Part shown: in pieces, positions 1 through 11,886 of the stretch
Numbering within the stretch: the first letter of the stretch is position 1
Layout of the letters: each line of letters opens with the position of its first letter
Assembly: GCA_947179155.2 (NCBI GenBank)
Contig: OX359280.1
Span: 12,081,001-12,145,000, forward strand
Direction: 5' to 3'
From: Hedera helix
Lineage: Eukaryota > Streptophyta > Magnoliopsida > Apiales > Araliaceae
DNA: 64,000 nt
Notes under the pieces: model-generated
Told to the model about the DNA's origin: nothing
Database searches by the model: none
Seen by the model: the letters and a program-made list of their open reading frames with translations, nothing else
Position numbers and translations under genes: made by a program

Positions 1-769
1 TTTAATATTATATAATTTATATAATTACATTCTCCTTTTAAATAATTTCTTAATTTCCTCCAACTTTATTCCATTTAATCACCTTATATAAATTACATAA
101 TTATTTTTATATAATTTATATAATTATTATTTTCTTCATACCTTATTTTAATTTCCTTATATAAATTATATAATTTTTTATTATATAATTTATATAATTA
201 CCTTTCCTTCTCAATTAATTTCTAAACCTCCTCCAAAATTCTTGATAAATTCTAAAATCAACACATACAATTTTACCAACTCCCCCATTCACTTTTTATT
301 TAAATTTGGATTAATTTAATTATTAATCCCTTTATTTCCATAATTAATGAAATTTAAGATTATCAATTAAGCATTCACATATATAATATACAAATGCATA
401 TATATAAATATATACATATTTAATTCATGCATTTACATTATCACATAACCTTATTTAAAACATAATTTCTGTACTTCCACAATAATTAAATTGTACAATT
501 TATTGTACACTTACCTGAAATTTCTTTTATTCTTCATAAATTTTATTTACACAATTTATTTACTTTTCAATTATTTTAAAATTCACATAATTCATCACCA
601 TCTTTGTACAAATTTAATTTACCAATTAAATCCCTTCAAGCATTTTAAACAACCTTGATATTTTTATCAATTAATTCTTATTTGATATTATTAAAGGAAT
701 CCTGAAATTCGGATCCTCACAAAAAGTGCTCTCAACTTCATCTTATTTCATTTTTGTAGTCTAGAAAGC

Positions 770-806
770 TTTTGATCGGTTAAAATTAATTTTTAACCGA
801 TCAAAA
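770..806. repeat. 37-bp near-perfect palindrome conserved in family A LTRs
   Basis: TTTTGATCGGTTAAAA is followed a few bases later by its inverted copy ending AACCGATCAAAA. The same inverted repeat recurs at 16893-16929, 23421-23457 and 39308-39344 in the other A LTRs, next to a shared CTAGAAG segment. Its function is unknown; it could be a hairpin in the transcript or a protein-binding site. Confidence 0.75.
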
Positions 807-1322
807 CTCGTTTTGATGATCTAGAAGTATTTAACTATGTAATATATGTATATTCATAGATCTATGTGTTTATAAAATATTTTGGTATGTTAGAAATACA
901 TAAAAATGGTAGAAAAGTTCATAACACAATTTTACCGGTAAACCCTAACTATGCATGCTAGGTTTATGGTTGTATTTTGAAATGTACAAATTGGAAAGTG
1001 GATTTTTATGGCTAGAAAGCTAGATCTATGAGTTTTAAAGATAAAACCTTTTTGAACTTTTCAAAAATAATGAATAACAAAGAAGTTATGGCTTTTACCG
1101 CAAAGGATGTTGATTTTAAAACCCTATGTTGCATTGTGAGCCATTTTGAGTCTAGTTACGTTTGGAATTTGGATTTGTGGTCTAAAGAGAAATTGTAGAG
1201 GGGGAAATTCTGATGAGAATGGACTCAAGAATCACCCCAAAATGTTTTCGTATGAAGAAGTTATGGCTGTCGGAGCGTCGGAGGGTCGAACAGTCAAACA
1301 GTTGACTTTCGGATAAAACGGA

Positions 1323-1358
1323 TGACGCAGCCGCGTCAGGAGTGACGCAGCTGCGTCA
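1323..1358. repeat. Two 16-bp GC-rich palindromes in A1
   Basis: TGACGCAGCCGCGTCA (1323-1338) and the perfect palindrome TGACGCAGCTGCGTCA (1343-1358) lie 20 bp apart, followed by a GGGTC-rich run at about 1384-1420. The block stands out in an AT-rich LTR. At the same relative place, other A copies carry different palindromes. Confidence 0.85.
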
Positions 1359-1559
1359 GAACAATCTGCTAAGCAGATTTTTGGTGCTCCGGGTCGGGTC
1401 GGGTCGATCCGGGTCGAGTTTTCTTTGAAAAATTAAGTTGAAATAGGTGTAAAATGAATATATTTGGGTATTAAACAAATTTATATGGAGTCTATTTGTA
1501 AATCAATGCTATCTAAATGTTTAAATTAAATACTAAGGTTAACCCAATTTAAAAGTTAA

Positions 1560-2400
1560 CTTTTGGTATTATTTAAAGAGTATTAAAATATTACTACATG
1601 GTTAATAATATTAATAAGTAATCAAATATTATGAAATGATTGATAATATTAGTAAGAGATTAAAATATTATTAAATGAGTAATAATATTAATAAGTCAAT
1701 AAAATATTATTAAATAAATAATAATATTAGTAAATGAATAAAATATTATTTAATGATTAATAATATTAGATAATGAATAAAATATTATTAAATGATTAAT
1801 AATATTAGATAATAAATAAAATATTACTAAATGATTAATAATATTAGATAATGATTTAAAATATTATTAGATGATTAATAATATTAATAAGATAATAAAA
1901 TATTATTAAATGATTAATAATATTGGATATTAAATAAAATATTATTAAATAATTAATAATATTAGATAATGTTTAAAATATTATTAAATGGTTAATAATA
2001 TTAATGAGGTAATAAAATATTATTAAATGATTAATAATATTAGATAATTAATAAAATATTGTTAAATAATTAATAATATTAGATAATGATTTAAAATGTT
2101 ATTAAATAGTTAATAATATTAAATAATAAATAAAATATTATTAAAGGATTAATAATATTATGAGGTGAATAAAATATTATTAAATGATTAATAATATTAT
2201 AAGGATGATAAAATATTATTAAATAATTAATAATATTATAAGGACAATAAAATGTTATTAATGGATTAATAATGTTAAGTGATTGATAAAATATTATTAA
2301 AAGATTAATAATATTAGAAGACTAATAATGTATTATTAAACGATTAATAATACTACAAGACTAATAAAATATTATTAAATTGTTAATAATATTATATAAG
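1560..2400. repeat. AT-rich tandem array of palindromic units (A1)
   Basis: The array is built from AATATTATT and AATAATATT arms that alternate, separated by short spacers such as AAATGATT. The period is roughly 35-40 bp, so each unit can fold into a hairpin. Homologous arrays lie at about 15347-16075, 21952-22640 and 37905-38330 in the other A LTRs. It has no coding potential. Confidence 0.9.
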
Positions 2401-3690
2401 TGTATGAACTATATTAAATAATTAATATAGGTTCCTTGTATTTGAAATATTATCAAGTAATTAATGATAATGTTTCTTATGTGTTTATATACCCATAATT
2501 ATATAATTATGTGGTTCGTAAGGTTTATAAAGGTCATTATACTTACAAGTATATGATACTAATTTAAGATCAAACTGATTTAATTATTAGGTCCGTTCAA
2601 GGATTGTTAAATTAAGTTGGTTAGCAGTAAACGACGCACGAGGCAAGTCTTCTACCCTTAACTTGTACTTATTGTTGCAATTATTATTCAACTTTAATTA
2701 CTTTGAGCAATTCAATTATTGTTGAGCAAGTATCTACACTCGTAGATATTTGACAGACCTTTGAGTGAATTAATTATCGAAAATTACTTCACATCGTTAT
2801 TGATTATTGTATTCGCACATAGTGCTTTTGCAAACTGTTTAAGAACGTCTAAGCTAATTGTTTCGGCTAGACAAATGCATGTTAAATTCATTTAGTTGAA
2901 TATTATAAAACTTATCCAAACCATTGGCTGGTGCGGATTCTTACAGTAAGACTGAGATAGAACAACCCTAGTTAAAGGGGATTTTTATTTGTCGGAGACC
3001 CGACAGCGCGCAAGAAAACTAAATGTGATGCATATACATAGGACATGAGATGACTGATCCCCTCAAGTGTCCCGTTATTTTTAACAAGGAGTCAGACATT
3101 GTATGTCTGTTTTACCTTAGTAGCAGTTCATGGTCATTAAGGACCACTCAGCAGTAAAGAGTCAATTCCTTCTTTTATTGAACATTGATTCTTGTTATCC
3201 TTCACAATTGCTATTGTTGAAACCTTGAAGTTATTTCCCTTCATCATGATATATCGTATGATTGTTGTTTATAAACTTGCTGAGCCATTTAGTTGCTCAT
3301 TCTTGCTATATCATGACTATATTTCAGCCATTCCCGAAAGCTCTAAATCGGACAAAGGCAAGGGGAAAGCGAATGTTTAGTTTTAGTAATTGCATGTTAG
3401 TTTATATTACTGTTATGTAATTACTGTTGTAAATCTTTTGTATTTCCCTTAAGATATGTAATGTTAAGATTAAGGTAATAGACCTTGGGAAGTGTAGCCT
3501 TTTGATTAAGGAACCTTTTGTATTATTCCGCGAAGTTTGAATACAATATATGTATTTCATTGTTGTTATGTATTGTACAGTGAGAACCAAACCCGAGGTT
3601 AAAGAACCTGGATTTGGGGTCGTCACAATATCTAACTTAGAAAGCTAACTATACTGTATTTATAACAATTAGTCATAATAATGAATAAGT

Positions 3691-4046
3691 GTGAATTATT
3701 GTTGAATAATTGAATTGATAAAGTTATTTGTTTATAATATAAAGTTAGGTGATATGAAATGAATGGTGTAGATTAAAGTGTGAATTATTGTTGAATAATT
3801 GAATTGATAAAGTTATTTGTTTATAATATAAAGTTAGGTGATATGAAATGAATGGTTTGGATTAAAGTGTGAATTATTGTTGAATAATTGAATTGATAAA
3901 GTTATTTGTTTATAATATAAAGTTAGGTGATATGAAATGAATTGTATAGATTAAAGTGTGAATTATTATTGAATAATTTAATTGATAAAGTTATTTGTTT
4001 ATAATATAAAGTTAGGTGATATGAAATGAATGGTTTGGATTAAATT
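3691..4046. repeat. Four tandem 89-bp units in the B1 5' LTR
   Basis: Units start GTGAATTATT at 3691, 3780, 3869 and 3958, exactly 89 bp apart. The same four units occur at 7632-7987 in the 3' LTR. Unit number has not changed since insertion. Confidence 0.92.
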
Positions 4047-4639
4047 AGGAAATTTTGTTTATGATAAGATTTTTGGCTATAAATAGAGGATTTAACTTAA
4101 GAAATTTTTCATAATATTCTTACATACATTTCTTCCACTCTCTAAATACTTCTTTGTATAAGTTCTCTCTAAGTGTTCTTAAGTCATTCATAGTTTTGAA
4201 ATATTTTGCATTCTTCTTTGAATTCCCGAGTGGAATTTTCTTATGTACAGTAACTCTTTCGAAAAATCATAGTAAATTCATTATTTGTCAGAATTTAATG
4301 AATTAAAAGCCTGTCTCTTCAGTTTTTCGTCCTCTACAACTTTGAAGAAGGAAGAAAAGTCATCTGAAATCATCTTCATGCCTTAAAATACTAAAACCCG
4401 TAACCTATTCTGATTTTCGTCACTATTTTCAGTCTTAGTTTTGAAAATTCATAACTCATTCATATTAACTCCGAATTGAGTGATTCTTGAGTCTATACCG
4501 TCTATCTTTCCGAGAGTAACATTATTTTAAAAACATAAAGAGATTTTAAAAACTTTAGAAGACTCAAAAGTCAGATTCTTTACTGCTACATAGACAAACA
4601 ATGAAGGATTTGTTCGGCTATAAACTTGTTTCACAATAT

Positions 4640-5335
4640 CAAGGTAAGGAATATCATTCTTTTCACACTCTTAAATTTATTACGGTAAGGAATATCATTT
4701 TTTTTTCACACTTTTAAACTTACTACGGTAAGGGATGTCATTTTCTTTCATACTCTTAAATTTACTACTCGTAAGGAATATCATCTTCTTTCATATTCTA
4801 TTATTCAAACTTACTACGGTAAGGAATATCATATTCTTTCATATTCTATTATTCAAACTTGTTGCAGTAAGGGATGTCATTTTCTTTCATACTCTTAAAA
4901 TTACTACTCGTAAGGGATACCATCTTTTTCATCTTCCATTATTCAAACATACTATGGTAAGGGATTATCATTATTTGATTCTCGATAATAATATTGTTTC
5001 TTCCTTACTCATAAGATGTGCCTTTTATTTCCATGTATTAAATTGTGGGAATAACCTTACGGAGCGGATTGCCGCCTGTTGGTGAATAACCTTTCGTATT
5101 CATTCATTATTAATCTCTGAGAATAACCTTACGGAGCGGATTGCCGCCTGTTTGGTGAATAACTTTTTGTACTCAAATTCTATTAAATTGTGGGAATAAC
5201 CTTACGGAGCGGATTGCCGCCTGTTTGGTGAATAACTCTTTGTACTCAAATTCTATTAAATTGTGGGAATAACCTTACGGAGCGGATTGCCGCCTGGTGG
5301 TGAATAACCCTTTTGTATTAATTTCCTTCACCTTT
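4640..5335. repeat. Two further tandem arrays in the B1 5' LTR
   Basis: About 45-bp units built on TACGGTAAGGAATATCAT run to about 4990. Then come four units of about 73 bp built on AATAACCTTACGGAGCGG (first bases near 5045, 5120, 5190 and 5263). The matching arrays in the 3' LTR are at about 8580-8930 and 8986-9276. Confidence 0.85.
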
Positions 5336-6507
5336 TGTTAATCAAACCTGCTACGGTAAGGGATATTATTTTCTTTCATACTCCTAAATCGAAATTTATT
5401 ATGGAACTATTGCTTCTATAATTCCTGAAAATATTATATGTTCCATAATAGTTGAACTTCATTATTTCAACTGAACCTTCCTATTTACGTGAACCTTTCT
5501 ATTGAATTGTAACCATTATTCTGAACTGTGGATCTTGAATATCATTTTTAAATTTCACTCCACATCATGTTGACAATTTGGACATTATTTGAATCTGTAC
5601 AAAGTAAACTTCCGATACTTATTGTTATCCTATTTCTTCTGTTCATCATTTATATCATTCTAATCATCCAAAAATCAAGCTGTTGTGAATATCTGTGGCC
5701 GGGGGCACAGATGTGATATATTTGTTGAACAGATGATAGGTTAAAGGCGATATAATAGGTTAAAGGCGATACATCTGTTCGGTGTCTTTTATGGCACGTG
5801 GTGAATGTTCTCTTTGGCCCGTAGTGCAAAGATGAACTGTTGTTTGGTATGATTATGACCAAAGGCTGAATCTGGTATAATCATGACCGTTGGTGTTATA
5901 TTGAATGTCTTTGGCCCGTAGTGCAAAGATGAACTGTTGATCTGCATGATTATGATCAGGAACTGTGAATTTGTATTATCTTGACTAATGATATTTCAGA
6001 TAATAAAAGTTGATGATGTTTTTCCTAAAAAGAGAACCGAGTGGACATTATAGTCTGCATTATTCTTCTAATAGATTACTCATTCTGCTGCTATTATTGA
6101 TCTGAACGTTGTTTAAGAATTTAACTGCAGTTTTTGATATAAACCTTGTAGTCTATTGTATTCTATCAAGAACTCAACTGTTGAAGACTAATGATAATTT
6201 ATTCGTCATTATCTTAGTCATGATATTCTTTACTGGGCTATTTGAGCTCACCCTTTCTTTTGTTCCATTGTTTTTCAACAAGAGATGAAAACATAACAGG
6301 GTCTAGCCGGGGAATGGAGTGAGGGTCCGAGGAATAGTTATCATAGTTTTCACGTTTTGTAAAATAGTGTGGCAATAATAGTGAAGACTTAGTTGTGTAT
6401 TATTATACACTGTATTGTTGTACGTTGTGCTTTGTTGTAATAATTTTGTTGTAGTCTTTTGACGACTCAAGTATGGGCTGTGTGGGCCCAGATTTGGGGG
6501 CGTCACA

Positions 6508-6965
6508 GTTGGTATCAGAGCCATATAACGAAGAGCCCCGAGCCTCTCGCTGGTGACTTCCTAGGGAAAGGGGATGCACCGAAGCCAGACTCTCCGTAGG
6601 GGACGCCTATAGTACAGGTGGCAAACTGATAGGTACCATTGTGAGGTGCTGTCCCTATGGTGGGATGAGAGTCACAGTTGGCATCAGAGCTTAGGGATAT
6701 GGTCTTTAATGGAGATCTGGGGTTAGAACTAGGAGGGGAGAGACGAATAGAATCAATCACTAGTGTGTCCAACCTAAATTAGATTTTTTTTTTTTTTATT
6801 TAACGAATCGATTTGAATGTAGGAACAGGAAGTGATGAGTCAGTTTGTTTGAACTAACAATTATTTTGTGACCACAGTTTAGTATGGCATCTGAAAATCA
6901 GGAGGATAACTATGAAATGCCCGGTACGTCAATTTCGGGGACGAAATTTCATAAGGAGGGGAGGT
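6508..6965 (+). other. B1 interior: gag leader fused to pol tail
   Basis: The 458-bp interior runs from the primer site to the purine tract AAGGAGGGGAGG (6953-6964). A short ORF (6884-6970) starts MASENQEDNYEMPGT, which looks like the start of a gypsy gag. It passes directly into the TTCGGGGACGAAATTTC segment that normally closes chromovirus-type pol, and it stops inside the 3' LTR. I infer one internal deletion that removed nearly all of gag-pol while keeping the signals needed for reverse transcription. Confidence 0.75.
6510..6521 (+). other. Primer-binding site of B1 (initiator tRNA-Met)
   Basis: TGGTATCAGAGC begins two bases after the LTR end. It is the standard plant sequence complementary to the 3' end of initiator tRNA-Met. 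A second junction-like copy, GTCACAGTTGGCATCAGAGC, lies at 6671-6690. Confidence 0.92.
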
Positions 6966-9900
6966 TGTAAGACCCCGAATTTTATGAAATACAAAATTTA
7001 ATTTTTCTTCATATATATATATATATATATATTTTTTTTTTGAAACAGTAAGTGGTTAAATCGATAAAGTTAAAAGTTAAGGATGTTATGTGCAAATTTT
7101 ATTTTGTCGGACAATATTCGTTTTGTCGGGGAATATTCGGGCCGTACGACGGCGCCGACATAACTAATTATTGGTAGACCCCACAACGGAATATTTGTCG
7201 GATATAGAAAACGACAGAAGTAACCTTTTTAAATAAAAATAGTCAACGGTGTTAACTGCTAAAATACCGGTGATAAAAAAATAGTAACATACGGTATTGC
7301 ACAGTAGCACACGGCATTGCACAGTGTTTCGTATTATTAAACTGATAAAGTGGTTACCGTACAATATTTGACTTTATTGTCACATGCACAATAATTCATA
7401 TTATTAAACTGATAATTGTCACAGTAACATATGCACAGTAATTCACATTATTGAATCAATAATTGTCATTACACAGTAACGTATTTTTCTTTTACATACT
7501 TTCTGCATTATTGTTATCTCTATTACGGTGTTATTTAAACAGTTGTATTTCATTAATTAATTGACTTAATATCTAACTTAGAAAGCTAACTATACTGTAT
7601 TTATAACAATTAGTCATAATAATGAATAAGTGTGAATTATTGTTGAATAATTGAATTGATAAAGTTATTTGTTTATAATATAAAGTTAGGTGATATGAAA
7701 TGAATGGTGTAGATTAAAGTGTGAATTATTGTTGAATAATTGAATTGATAAAGTTATTTGTTTATAATATAAAGTTAGGTGATATGAAATAAATGGTTTG
7801 GATTAAAGTGTGAATTATTGTTGAATAATTGAATTGATAAAGTTATTTGTTTATAATATAAAGTTAGGTGATATGAAATGAATGGTATAGATTAAAGTGT
7901 GAATTATTATTGAATAATTGAATTGATAAAGTTATTTGTTTATAATATAAAGTTAGGTGATATGAAATGAATGGTTTGGATTAAATTAGGAAATTTTGTT
8001 TATGATAAGATTTTTGGCTATAAATAGAGGATTTAACTTAAGAAATTTTTCATAATATTCTTACATACATTTCTTCCACTCTCTAAATACTTCTTTGTAT
8101 AAGTTCTCTCTAAGTGTTCTTAAGTCATTCATAGTTTTGAAATATTTTGCATTCTTCTTTGAATTCCCGAGTGGAATTTTCTTATGTACAGTAACTCTTT
8201 CGAAAAATCATAGTAAATTCATTATTTGTCCGAATTTAATGAATTAAAAGCCTGTCTCTTCAGGTTTTCGTCCTCTACAACTTTGAAGAAGGAAGAAAAG
8301 TCATCTGAAATCATCTTCATGCCTTAAAATACTAAAAATCGTAACCTATTCTGATTTTCGTCACTATTTTCAGTCTTAGTTTTGAAAATTCATAACTCAT
8401 TCATATTAACTCCGAATTGAGTGATTCTTGAGTCTATACCGTCTATCTTTCCGAGAGTAACATTATTTTAAAAACATAAAGAGATTTTAAAAACTCTAGA
8501 AGACTCAAAAGTCAGATTCTTTACTGCTACATAGACAAACAATGAAGGATTTGTTCGGCTATAAACTTGTTTCACAATATCAAGGTAAGGAATATCATTC
8601 TTTTCACACTCTTAAATTTATTACGGTAAGGAATATCATTTTTTTTTCCACACTTTTAAACTTACTACGGTAAGGGATGTCATTTTCTTTCATACTCTTA
8701 AATTTACTACTCGTAAGGAATATCATCTTCTTTCATATTCTATTATTCAAACTTACTACGGTAAGGAATATCATATTCTTTCATATTCTATTATTCAAAC
8801 TTGCTGCAGTAAGGGATGTCATTTTCTTTCATACTCTTAAAATTACTACTCGTAAGGGATACCATCTTTTTCATCTTCCATTATTCAAACATACTATGGT
8901 AAGGGATTATCATTATTTGATTCTCGATAATAATATTATTTCTTCCTTACTCATAAGACGTGCATTTTATTTCCATGTATTAAATTGTGGGAATAACCTT
9001 ACGGAGCGGATTGCCGCCTGTTGGTGAATAACCTTTCGTATTCATTCATTATTAATCTCTGAGAATAACCTTACGGAGCGGATTGCCGCCTGTTTGGTGA
9101 ATAACTCTTTGTACTCAAATTCTATTAAATTGTGGGAATAACCTTACGGAGCGGATTGCCGCCTGTTTGGTGAATAACTCTTTGTACTCAAATTCTATTA
9201 AATTGTGGGAATAACCATACGGAGCGGATTGCCGCCTGTTGGTGAATAACCCTTTGTATTAATTTCCTTCACCTTTTGTTAATCAAACCTGCTACGGTAA
9301 GGGATATTATTTTCTTTCATACTCCTAAATCGAAATTTATTATGGAACTATTGCTTCTATAATTCCTGAAAATATTATATGTTCCATAATAGTTGAACTT
9401 CATTATTTCAACTGAACCTTCCTATTTACGTGAACCTTTCTATTGAATTGTAACCATTATTCTGAACTGTGGATCTTGAATATCATTTTTAAATTTCACT
9501 CCACATCATGTTGACAATTTGGACATTATTTGAATCTGTACAAAGTAAACTTCCGATACTTATTGTTATCCTATTTCTTCTGTTCATCATTTATATCATT
9601 CTAATCATCCAAAAATCAAGCTGTTGTGAATATCTGTGGCCGGGGGCACAGATGTGATATATTTGTTGAACAGATGATAGGTTAAAGGCGATATAATAGG
9701 TTAAAGGCGATACATCTGTTCGGTGTCTTTTATGGCACGTGGTGAATGTTCTCTTTGGCCCGTAGTGCAAAGATGAACTGTTGTTTGGTATGATTATGAC
9801 CAAAGGCTGAATCTGGTATAATCATGACCGTTGGTGTTATATTGAATGTCTTTGGCCCGTAGTGCAAAGATGAACTGTTGATCTGCATGATTATGATCAG

Positions 9901-10448
9901 GAACTGTGAATTTGTATTATCTTGACTAATGATATTTCAGATGATAAAAGTTGATGATGTTTTTCCTAAAAAGAGAACCGAGTGGACATTATAGTCTGCA
10001 TTATTCTTCTAATAGATTACTCATTCCGCTGCTATTATTGATCTGAACGTTGTTTAAGAATTTAATTGCAGTTTTTGATATAAACCTTGTAGTCTATTGT
10101 ATTCTATCAAGAACTCAACTGTTGAAGACTAATGATAATTTATTCGTCATTATCTTAGTCATGATATTCTTTACTGGGCTATTTGAGCTCACCCTTTCTT
10201 TTGTTCCATTGTTTTTCAACAGGAGATGAAAACATAACAGGGTCTAGCCGGGGAATGGAGTGAGGGTCCGAGGAATAGTTATCATAGTTTTCACGTTTTA
10301 TAAAATAGTGTGGCAATAATAGTGAAGACTTAGTTGTGTATTATTATACACTGTATTGTTGTACGTTGTGCTTTGTTGTAATAATTTTGTTGTAGTCTTT
10401 TGACGACTCAAGTATGGGTTGTGTGGGCCTAGATTTGGGGGCGTCACA
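6966..10448 (+). repeat. 3' LTR of B1 (complete)
   Basis: It starts TGTAAGACCCCGAATTTTATG and ends GGGGGCGTCACA. The first 603 bp (6966-7568) are absent from the truncated 5' copy. They include an AT dinucleotide run at 7012-7031 and short ACAGTAACATA-like repeats at about 7260-7500. The flanking five bases after it are CAGTG. Confidence 0.9.
7632..7987. repeat. Four tandem 89-bp units in the B1 3' LTR
   Basis: Copy of the 3691-4046 array, with the same 89-bp spacing and a few substitutions. Confidence 0.92.
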
Positions 10449-11210
10449 CAGTGCATGTTTAAATTCATCAAATTGGATATTTTAAAAGCTTATCCAAACC
10501 AATTGTTAGTGCAGATTTTTATAGTAAGACTGAGAATGAACAACCCTAGTTAAAGGGGATTTTTATTTGTTGGGAAATTGAATTTGTGCAAGAAATCTAA
10601 ATGTTATGCATATACATAGGATACAAGAGGACTGATCCCCTCAAGTGTCCCATTTTTTTTTGAAGTGTCAGATATATATATGTCTGTTCTACCTTAGTAG
10701 CAGTTCATGGTCATTAAAGACCACTCAGTAGTAAAGAGTCGATCCATTCTTATATTGAAACATTGATTCTTGATTTCTTTCACAACTGTTATTCATTGTT
10801 GAAAGCCCTAATGATTATTTCCCTTTTTATCATGATATATCTTATGTTGTTGTTTATAAACTTGATGAGCCATTTAGTTGCTTATTCTTGCTATATCATG
10901 ACTTATTTTCAGCTAAGCCTGATGTTCTAAACAAGACAAAGGCAAGGGAAAAGTAAACGCTTAGATTAGTAGATGCATGCTAGATTTAAATTACTGTTAT
11001 GTAATTTCCTTGTAATTCTTTTGTATTCCCTTAAGATATGTAATGTTTATGTTAAGGTTAATCGACCTTGAGAAGTATAGCCTTTTTATAAGGAACCTTT
11101 TGTATTATTCCGCGAAGTTTAAATGCAATTTATGTATTTAATTGTTAGTAAGTATTGTATAGTGGAGAACCAAACCCGAGGTTATGGAACCCGAATTTGG
11201 GGTCGTCACA
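10449..11210 (+). mobile_element. Right-hand remnant of an older family A LTR (A')
   Basis: The segment aligns along its length with about 2870-3627 of A1, including AACCCTAGTTAAAGGGGA, CTGATCCCCTCAAGTGTCCC and the terminal GGGGTCGTCACA. Its left edge is the B1 insertion point, so B1 entered this LTR and the left part of A' should lie beyond the window. It is more diverged than A2 is between its own LTRs, in keeping with an older insertion. Confidence 0.78.
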
Positions 11211-11886
11211 ATTATTGTGGAGCATGGGTATTTATTGTGTTTTATGGTAATTTAAAGTTAATGTAAAAATAAGTGAAAATTCATGAAAAATTCTATGAAT
11301 GTTGAAAAATTACGAAACTTAGTGGAAAATTTTATAATATTATAAGATAGATATTGATGGTGTTTGGGGGTTACAAAAGTATGTTGAGTAATTATGTATA
11401 TTTTAAAAGCTGTTAAATAATAGTTTTTGTATATAAAAATAATTATAGAAAACTGTCGGATAATTCAGAAATTATGAAAATTGGTCGAAAAGTTTTAAAA
11501 TGATATTCTAGAGACTTTAAGATGTTGATGAGACTAATGTGATGTTGGGTTAATATTTTATTTTTTTTTAAAGTAAGAATTGATATAAATTACCAGAATG
11601 TAAGTGCAAGCGAACGGACATGCTAGGTTATGTTCGAAATGTTAAGTGACATATACGGTTATGTTGTTAAACTAAACCATCGTGTTGGGGTTATAACTGA
11701 CTATATTTAATTGAAATACTAAATATAGGTTGTACGATGACGATTTTGGTCGAGTTATATTAATCGGTGAACTACGGACCGAGGCAAGTTCTTCAGTATT
11801 TGTTGTTAATTGTTTATCTGTTAGTATATATTAACTTTTGTTCAAATGTGTATAAAATTATGTGTTATATGACCCATTGTTGATAT
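11211..11886 (+). mobile_element. Left visible piece of an old gypsy-like LTR (family C)
   Basis: This AT-rich, gene-free piece is interrupted by copia element D and resumes at 32128-32957, where it ends TTTGGGGTCGTTACA. I infer it is the outermost element in the nest. Its start should lie left of A', outside the window. No ORF is supported here. Confidence 0.55.
11882..11886 (+). repeat. Target-site duplication of element D (left)
   Basis: GATAT immediately before the D 5' LTR pairs with GGTAT at 32123-32127 after the 3' LTR: four of five bases match. Confidence 0.7.

Larger units (their letters stand above)
1..3627 (+). mobile_element. Family A gypsy-like LTR (copy A1), left end outside window
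   Basis: This is most of one long terminal repeat. Read on the plus strand, it matches the reverse complement of the LTRs at 14230-18635 and 36767-41326: the same GATCGGTT palindrome (770-806), AT-rich tandem array (about 1560-2400), GC-rich block (about 1321-1425) and terminal GGGGTCGTCACA (ending 3627). The complete family LTR is about 4.3-4.6 kb, so its first part lies left of the window. No primer-binding site follows 3627; the next base belongs to the middle of a family B LTR. A1 is therefore either a solo LTR or the 3' LTR of an element inserted into B. No coding region is present; positions 1-700 are AT-rich with repeated ATATAATTTATATAATTA palindromes. Confidence 0.8.
3628..6507 (+). 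repeat. 5' LTR of B1, truncated by A1
   Basis: It corresponds base for base, at an offset of 3941, to 7569-10448. It ends GGGGGCGTCACA directly before the primer site. It holds three tandem arrays: four 89-bp units (3691-4046), about 45-bp CTACGGTAAGG units (4640-4990) and about 73-bp units (5045-5335). The open frame at 4735-5085 is a translation of the second array, not a gene. Confidence 0.88.
3628..10448 (+). mobile_element. Family B non-autonomous LTR element (B1) with giant LTRs
   Basis: Two nearly identical direct repeats (3628-6507 and 7569-10448) flank a 458-bp interior with a tRNA-Met primer site (6510-6521) and a purine tract (6953-6964). The intact 3' LTR is 6966-10448 (3,483 bp, TGT...ACA). 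The 5' LTR lacks its first roughly 600 bp because A1 is joined at 3627/3628. LTRs of 3.5 kb with a 0.46-kb interior and no gag-pol make this a LARD-like element that must be mobilised by proteins from elsewhere. By eye the LTRs differ at only about one to two dozen sites in 2.88 kb, which suggests a recent insertion. The 5' target duplication lies outside the window. Confidence 0.88.

Noticed and set aside
4735..5085. 116-codon ORF (again at 8677-9027) with repeated IIFFH segments
   Set aside because: It is a translation of a 45-bp tandem array inside the B LTR; the repeat period is a multiple of three by chance and the solo LTR copy is broken.
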